The translations under genes and the position numbers were made by a program. A model generated the notes under the pieces. The model worked only from the letters and a program-made list of their open reading frames with translations. It searched no databases and had not been told where the DNA came from. Positions 7,663 through 12,026 of a DNA stretch of 12,026 nucleotides are shown here, piece after piece; the stretch's first letter is position 1, and the number at the start of each line of letters is the position of its first letter. Source of the stretch: Actinomycetes bacterium (GTDB lineage: Bacteria; Actinomycetota; Actinomycetes; S36-B12; GCA-2699445); contig JAHZKU010000082.1 in the NCBI GenBank assembly GCA_022600255.1, positions 1 through 12,026 on the forward strand. The letters run 5' to 3'.

Positions 7663-7742
7663 TCTGTGATATCGGTTTGCTCGGCCGAGTCGTTTCGGCG
7701 ACCACGGCACTGGCACCGTCCGTCCTGACTCCGGAGGCACAG

Positions 7743-7922
7743 ATGGCAAGCAGCAACGAGCGCGAGCGGTCCTTGGCGCGCAAGAAACACGAGCGACAGA
7801 TGAGCCGCCGGGAAGAAGAGGAACGCCGCGCCAAGCGGCAAAAGATCATCGCCAGCGTGCTAATTGTCGGCATGGTCCTCCTCACGACCGGCGGTTTCCT
7901 CATCGGACAGGTTCTGTCCTAG
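7743..7922 (+). CDS. Small single-pass membrane protein; N-terminal anchor of a ppiB-type peptidyl-prolyl isomerase lacking the catalytic domain
   Basis: A complete 59-residue reading frame. ATG at 7743 has CCGGAGG about six bases upstream, and TAG is at 7920-7922. Residues 1-34 are highly charged (MASSNERERSLARKKHERQM and following) and probably form a cytoplasmic helix. Residues 35-57 form one transmembrane helix ending in GQVLS at the stop. In Mycobacterium (ppiB, Rv2582) and Streptomyces, the gene in this position and orientation, divergent from the MBL-hisS genes and before rel, encodes a cyclophilin with just such a charged N-terminus and one membrane helix. Here the reading frame stops right after the helix and the next gene begins 47 bp later, so no cyclophilin domain follows. 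It may be a retained anchor with its own role or an unrelated small protein. The frame is well supported; the relationship is inference. Confidence 0.8.
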   Translation: MASSNERERSLARKKHERQMSRREEEERRAKRQKIIASVLIVGMVLLTTGGFLIGQVLS

Positions 7923-7931
7923 CGTCAGCTG

Positions 7932-7948
7932 CCAGCCCGCCGGGCTGG
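7932..7948 (+). other. GC-rich hairpin between the small membrane gene and the DUF349 gene
   Basis: CCAGCCC pairs perfectly with GGGCTGG around the three-base loop GCC. The stem begins nine bases after the small gene's stop and ends 21 bases before the DUF349 ATG, just ahead of its ribosome site. No T-run follows, so it is not a standard intrinsic terminator. It could lessen read-through, stabilise RNA ends or affect initiation of the downstream gene. Confidence 0.5.
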
Positions 7949-7969
7949 GATACATCGAAGGATCAAGCA

Positions 7970-9202
7970 ATGAATGACCATCCCTGGGGCCGCATCGACG
8001 ACGACGGCTCGGTTTTCGTGCGTCTTCCCGACGGCGCAGAGAAGAAGGTCGGCCAATGGGCCGCTGGCGATCCGACTTCCGGCCTGGCCTACTACCAACG
8101 CCGGTACTTGGATCTGATGGTGGAAGCCGATCTGGCCCTGAAGCGGGTTACCGCTGGCAAGGCCACCCCTGAACAGGCGGAAAGCCTGGCTGAGCGGCTC
8201 AGAGCCGCCGTTGTAGATCCCTCCGGCATCGGGGATCTCTCGGTCTTCACCGCCAAGGCGGAAAAGCTCGGTGAATACGCGGCCAAGCGCCGTGAAGCGA
8301 TCGCGACCGAGAAAGCCGAAGCCAAGGAATCCACCGCCAAGAAGCGCACCGAGATTGCCGAGGAAGCCGAGAAGTTACAGAACTCGCAACAGTGGAAAGC
8401 CACCGGCGAGAAGTACCGTGAACTCCTAGAACAGTGGAAGCAACTCCCGCGGTTTGATCGGGCGGCGGAGCAGGGCCTGTGGGACCGGTTCAGTAAGGCT
8501 CGCTCGGTCTTCGACAAGGCCCGCCGGGAGCATTTCGCGCAGCTCGACAAGGAGCGCAAGGAAGCCGTCCGCGTCAAGGAGGACCTGATTCGCCGGGCTG
8601 CCGCGCTGGCAGACTCCACGGATTGGGGCCCGACCACACGGGCCTACCGCGATCTGATGGATGAGTGGAAGGCCGCGCCACGGGCGGCTCGTGAGAAGGA
8701 CAACAAACTGTGGGAGGAGTTCCGCGCTGCCCAAGACAAGTTCTTCAATGCCCGTGGCGCCGTCAACGCGGAACGAGACGAAGCCGAGGAAGAGAACTAC
8801 ACCAAGAAGTTGGCCCTAGTCGAACAGGCCGAAGCCATCCTGCCGGTAAAGGATCACAAGGCTGCGCGCGCCAAACTCCGAAAAGTGTTAGACGGCTGGG
8901 ACGAGATAGGGCACGTGCCCCGCGCAAAGCGCCCCGGTTTGGAGAAGCGCCTTCGTGCCGTGGAACAGAAGATCAGCAAGTCCGAACAGGAACATTGGAA
9001 GCGTTCGGACCCAGCAGCCAAAGCGTTTGCCGAATCCACGGTCGCTTCGTTCACCAAGGCGATCCAGAAGCTCACCAAGCAGCAGGCTGGCGCCGAAGCG
9101 GCGGGCGACACCAAGAAGGTGGCCGACCTGCAAGCCGAGATCGACGGCAAGCAACCGCTACTCGCCGCCGCACAAGCCACGCTGGATCGCTACACCGACT
9201 AG
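7970..9202 (+). CDS. DUF349 repeat protein, highly charged coiled-coil type
   Basis: A 410-residue, mostly helical, highly charged protein with no signal peptide or membrane segment, so probably cytoplasmic. Three DUF349-like units are visible, each with a W...Y..L...W pattern and a following helix. Unit 1 (about 137-189) contains KYRELLEQWKQLPRF and WDRFSKARSVFDKARREHF. Unit 2 (about 215-262) contains AYRDLMDEWKAAPRA and LWEEFRAAQDKFFNAR. Unit 3 (about 291-336) is more diverged (AKLRKVLDGWDEIGHVPRAK). Residues 10-30 resemble a small beta-rich N-terminal segment (GSVFVRLPDGAEKKVGQW), and a coiled coil rich in Ala, Glu and Lys runs from 95 to 135. The ATG has AAGGA about eight bases upstream. 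The gene converges on rel, and I recall the same pair in Streptomyces. I cannot assign a function; a role in RNA or translation biology is only guilt by association. Confidence 0.93.
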   Translation: MNDHPWGRIDDDGSVFVRLPDGAEKKVGQWAAGDPTSGLAYYQRRYLDLMVEADLALKRVTAGKATPEQAESLAERLRAAVVDPSGIGDLSVFTAKAEKLGEYAAKRREAIATEKAEAKESTAKKRTEIAEEAEKLQNSQQWKATGEKYRELLEQWKQLPRFDRAAEQGLWDRFSKARSVFDKARREHFAQLDKERKEAVRVKEDLIRRAAALADSTDWGPTTRAYRDLMDEWKAAPRAAREKDNKLWEEFRAAQDKFFNARGAVNAERDEAEEENYTKKLALVEQAEAILPVKDHKAARAKLRKVLDGWDEIGHVPRAKRPGLEKRLRAVEQKISKSEQEHWKRSDPAAKAFAESTVASFTKAIQKLTKQQAGAEAAGDTKKVADLQAEIDGKQPLLAAAQATLDRYTD

Positions 9203-9254
9203 CCTCGGCCGCGCACATGGGTGGGCCAGCGTCGCCAATTGCGGAGTGCCAGCC

Positions 9255-11528
9255 TTAGACGCGGTAGGCGTCGTAGACACCGGTTACGCTGCGCACGCCC
9301 CGCATCACCGCACCGAGGTGGTGCGGGTCGGCCATCTCAAAGGCAAACTTGGAAACCGCAATGCGGTCCTTGGTGGTCGAGACAGCGGCGCTGAGGATAT
9401 TCACATGATGCTCAGTGAGCGCTCTCGTGACGTCAGCGAGCAGGCCCGCGCGATCTAGTGCCTCCACCTGAATGTTCACGAGGAACATGCTGGACTGGGT
9501 GGCGGCCCATTCCACCGAGGCCATCCGGTTGGCCTGCTGGGAGAGGTCTGTCACGTTCGAGCAGCCGCGTCGGTGTACCGACACCCCGGATCCGCGCGTC
9601 ACGAACCCGACGATCTCATCACCAGGCACCGGCGTGCAGCAACGGGCCAACTTGACCCAAACATCAGGCTCCCCCTCTACCACGATGCCTGGATCTCCGG
9701 ATTGCCGGCGGTGGCTGGCGCGAGATACCGGTTCCTCTTCGCGGGTGTCCTCGACTTCACCTACCAAACGCAAAATCTGGTCGATCACAGCGTCGGCGGA
9801 CACCTTGTTCTCGCCGATGGCCGAGTACAGCGAGGTTGGGTCGGACTGCTTCAGGTCCGCAGCTGCTTGCGCTAGGACATCAGGGGTCATCACTCTGGGC
9901 AAGGACAGCCCTTGCTTGCGCGCCGACTTGGTCAGAGCGGCTTTTCCCACCTCGATTGCGTTTTCGCGACGCTCTTTGGAGAACCACGCCTTGATCTTGG
10001 ATCGGGCACGCGGACTCTTCACGAACGTCAACCAGTCCCGACTCGGTCCGGCTTCTTCGTCCTTCGAGGTGAAGATCTCGATGACGTCCCCATTGCGCAG
10101 TTCAGACTCCAAGGCCACCAATTTGCCGTTCACCCGCGCTCCCACGCAGCGATGCCCCACCTCGGTGTGTACGGCATAAGCGAAGTCCACCGGGGTACCT
10201 TCATTGGGCAGCGCGATGATGTCGCCCTGGGGTGTAAAGACGAAGACTTCCGAGGCGTTCAGGTCGTATCGCAAGGAGTCCAAGAATTCGTCGGGGTCCT
10301 CCGTCTCGCGCTGCCAGTCCAATAGCTGGCGCACCCAGGCAAGATCGTCCGGGCTGCTCTTGTCCCCAACTGCCCCAGTCTTGTATCGCCAATGCGCGGC
10401 CACACCGAACTCTGCGGCCCGGTGCATCTGGTTGGTGCGAATCTGTAGTTCGACGGGCTTGCCGGATGGGCCAATCACCGCAGTATGCAGCGATTGGTAC
10501 ATGTTGTACTTCGGCATCGCGATGTAGTCCTTGAACCGGCCAGGGACGGGGCTCCACCGCGCATGAACCACTCCCAGGACCGCGTAACAGTCGCGCACCG
10601 AGTCCACCAGCACTCGGACGCCGACTAGGTCGTAGATGTCATTGAAGTCGCGGCCACGCACCACCATCTTTTGGTAGATCGAGTAGTAGTGCTTGGGTCG
10701 ACCCGTAACAACTGCTTTCACCCGGGCCGACTTCAGATCGGCGTTGATCTCTTCAATGACATTGTTCAGCTGTTCGTCACGCGCGGGAGTCCGCTGCCCG
10801 ACCAAGTGCACGATCTCCTCGTAGACCTTCGGTTGCAGGGTCGCGAACGCCAGATCCTCCAACTCCCATTTGAGTGTGTTCATCCCTAACCGGTGGGCCA
10901 GGGGGGCGAAGATCTCTAGGGTCTCCTTGGCTTTCTTCTGCTGCTTGCTCTCGGGTAACCAACGCAGGGTGCGCATGTTGTGGAGGCGATCAGCCAACTT
11001 AATTACCAAGACTCGGATGTCTCGGGCCATCGCGACGATCATTTTACGGACAGTCTCAGCGGCCGTGGTGCGGCCGTACTCCACCTTGTCTAGTTTGGTG
11101 ACGCCATCGACGAGTTCGCCAATTTCTGGCCCGAAATCGTTTGCCAACGCTTCCAGGGTGTAGGCGGTGTCCTCGACAGTGTCGTGCAGCAACGCCGCCG
11201 CCAGTGTTGGTCCGGTCATGCCAAGTTCGGCCAGAATCGTGGCCACCGCGAGCGGGTGGGTAATGTACGGTTCGCCCGAGCGGCGGCGCTGATCCTTGTG
11301 CAAAAGCTGCGCCGTTTGGTAAGCCCGCTCGATCAGCCGCAGGTCCGTTCTCGGGTGATATTGCTTAACGGTGCGAAAGAGCGGCTCTAACTCCGGAAAA
11401 CTAGACCGACCGCCCACGGTGATGCGCGCCAGCCGATCACGCAGCCGAGTGACCTGTTCCGTTGCAGCCTGGACCGAGCCGACGGGGTCGAAGACGTTCG
11501 GCTGGGATTGATTCGGTTCGTCGGCCAT
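9255..11528 (-). CDS. rel: Bifunctional (p)ppGpp synthetase/hydrolase, Rel family
   Basis: A 757-residue stringent-response enzyme that makes (p)ppGpp from ATP and GTP/GDP and also hydrolyses it, acting on the ribosome when uncharged tRNA accumulates. The N-terminal HD hydrolase has His91 (YITHPLAVA), LHDTVEDT (114-121) and LADRLHNMRT (178-187), so hydrolysis should be intact. The synthetase has GRPKHYYSIYQKM (276-288), YQSLHTAV (344-351) and ELQIRT (360-365). RFKD (331-334) is the charged signature of bifunctional Rel enzymes, as opposed to the acidic one in RelA. TGS is about 425-487, the zinc-finger-like region contains ARCCTPVPGD (628-637), and the C-terminal ACT domain is about 680-757. 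Length is normal. ATG with GGGAGG four bases upstream is a strong start. The gene follows secF by 68 bp; apt, usually found between them, is absent. Confidence 0.98.
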   Translation of the reverse strand: MADEPNQSQPNVFDPVGSVQAATEQVTRLRDRLARITVGGRSSFPELEPLFRTVKQYHPRTDLRLIERAYQTAQLLHKDQRRRSGEPYITHPLAVATILAELGMTGPTLAAALLHDTVEDTAYTLEALANDFGPEIGELVDGVTKLDKVEYGRTTAAETVRKMIVAMARDIRVLVIKLADRLHNMRTLRWLPESKQQKKAKETLEIFAPLAHRLGMNTLKWELEDLAFATLQPKVYEEIVHLVGQRTPARDEQLNNVIEEINADLKSARVKAVVTGRPKHYYSIYQKMVVRGRDFNDIYDLVGVRVLVDSVRDCYAVLGVVHARWSPVPGRFKDYIAMPKYNMYQSLHTAVIGPSGKPVELQIRTNQMHRAAEFGVAAHWRYKTGAVGDKSSPDDLAWVRQLLDWQRETEDPDEFLDSLRYDLNASEVFVFTPQGDIIALPNEGTPVDFAYAVHTEVGHRCVGARVNGKLVALESELRNGDVIEIFTSKDEEAGPSRDWLTFVKSPRARSKIKAWFSKERRENAIEVGKAALTKSARKQGLSLPRVMTPDVLAQAAADLKQSDPTSLYSAIGENKVSADAVIDQILRLVGEVEDTREEEPVSRASHRRQSGDPGIVVEGEPDVWVKLARCCTPVPGDEIVGFVTRGSGVSVHRRGCSNVTDLSQQANRMASVEWAATQSSMFLVNIQVEALDRAGLLADVTRALTEHHVNILSAAVSTTKDRIAVSKFAFEMADPHHLGAVMRGVRSVTGVYDAYRV

Positions 11529-11558
11529 GTCACCTCCCGCAGCCAGCGTGCCCGGCTA

Positions 11559-11576
11559 CCACCTTCGCCAAGGCGG
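11559..11576 (-). other. Hairpin in the secF-rel gap
   Basis: On the minus strand CCGCCTT can pair with AAGGTGG (one G-U pair) around loop GGCG. It begins about 20 bases after the secF stop and lies about 30 bases upstream of rel. There is no T-run, so it is a weak terminator at best. It might be an RNA-processing or attenuation structure, or chance. Confidence 0.35.
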
Positions 11577-11596
11577 AGTCCGGGTGTGAGACCAGT

Positions 11597-12026
11597 CTAG
11601 GGTTGCTTGCCCCCGGAGTCGCCACCCTTACGCTTTGAGCGCGCCTGCTTCTTCGGCTGGTGTCGCACCCCAGTCTCGCTAACGTTGCGCGAATCTAGGA
11701 GGGCGGCCGCACTTTGCCCGCCTTTGGAACCAACAGCTGCGGCGGCGAGGCCGCCCTCTTCCTCGGATTTCTTGCGGCGGGCATACACGCGACGCTCTAA
11801 CGCCTGCACCTCGGGCTCACGGTTCTTCAACTGAGCCAGCAGCGGTGTTGCCACGAAGATCGAAGAGTAGGTACCCGCAGCCATACCGACAAACAGTGCC
11901 AACGCAAGATCCTTGAGTGTCCCCGCGCCCAACAGCCCCGCACCCACAAACAAGATCGCACCGACGGGCAACAACGCCACGATGGAGGTGTTGATCGAGC
12001 GCATGATGGTCTGGTTGACGGCCAAG
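11597..12026 (-). CDS. secF: Protein translocase subunit SecF (partial, 5' end outside window)
   Basis: The C-terminal 142 codons of SecF, an accessory subunit of the SecYEG translocase that with SecD uses the proton gradient to pull exported proteins out. The open frame runs off the right edge; its first full codon is TTG, read here as an internal Leu and not a start. The typical SecF block is visible near the start (AVNQTIMRSINTSIVALLPV). Two membrane helices follow (about 15-35 and 37-62 of the visible part), ending in VATPLLAQLK. A long charged tail of some 75 residues comes next, rich in Lys, Arg, Ser and Gly (RVYARRKK, KKQARSKRKGG), and should lie in the cytoplasm. secD would be expected further upstream, outside the window. 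Confidence 0.95.
   Translation of the reverse strand, partial: LAVNQTIMRSINTSIVALLPVGAILFVGAGLLGAGTLKDLALALFVGMAAGTYSSIFVATPLLAQLKNREPEVQALERRVYARRKKSEEEGGLAAAAVGSKGGQSAAALLDSRNVSETGVRHQPKKQARSKRKGGDSGGKQP

Noticed and set aside
7392..7742. Upstream in-frame extension of the small membrane protein
   Set aside because: It runs back through the MBL gene and the intergenic region. The ATG at 7743 has a strong ribosome site and gives the expected charged N-terminus.
9472..10325. Long plus-strand open frames opposite the rel gene
   Set aside because: Shadows of rel: the opposite strand encodes intact TGS, zinc-finger-like and ACT regions, and the plus-strand translations have no domain-like pattern.
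11559..11576. Intrinsic terminator after secF
   Set aside because: The hairpin is short, contains a G-U pair and lacks a T-run, so it is listed only as a hairpin of unknown role.
1..12026. Mobile elements, CRISPR arrays, phage genes or a new defence system
   Set aside because: No transposase, integrase, regularly spaced repeat, terminal inverted repeat or nuclease/toxin pair is visible. The gene order is that of a conserved actinobacterial chromosome region.

Overview
The window looks like chromosomal DNA of an actinobacterium (Actinomycetota). GC is moderately high (about 60% by eye), GTG starts are frequent, and the gene order secF - rel - (divergent ppiB-type gene and DUF349 gene) - MBL hydrolase - hisS - aspS - rarA resembles the order I recall around relA/hisS in Mycobacterium and Streptomyces. 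I see no mobile element, CRISPR array, rRNA or tRNA gene and no sign of recent transfer. This is mostly conserved housekeeping DNA, and genus cannot be called from it.

Layout, right to left because most genes are on the minus strand. At the right edge is the 3' part of secF, a Sec translocase accessory subunit. It is followed by rel, the bifunctional (p)ppGpp synthetase/hydrolase. Converging on rel from the left are two plus-strand genes: a 59-residue single-pass membrane protein that looks like the N-terminal anchor of the locus's usual peptidyl-prolyl isomerase without its catalytic domain, and a three-repeat DUF349 protein. From a 163-bp divergent intergenic region the minus strand then runs through a very tight four-gene unit: MBL hydrolase, hisS, aspS and rarA (1-nt gap, 4-nt overlap, 1-nt overlap). 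After 64 bp comes an MFS exporter, then a GNAT acetyltransferase that resembles puromycin N-acetyltransferase, and last a small membrane-anchored protein that runs off the left edge.

The core genes serve translation and its stress control: two aminoacyl-tRNA synthetases, the enzyme that senses uncharged tRNA, and a replication-fork repair ATPase. The MFS and GNAT pair looks like an accessory efflux/modification module. The departures from the expected locus are the most interesting part: the catalytic domain missing from the ppiB-type gene, the absence of apt between secF and rel, and a possible leaderless promoter directly abutting the MFS start codon. I found no convincing wholly new multi-gene system.
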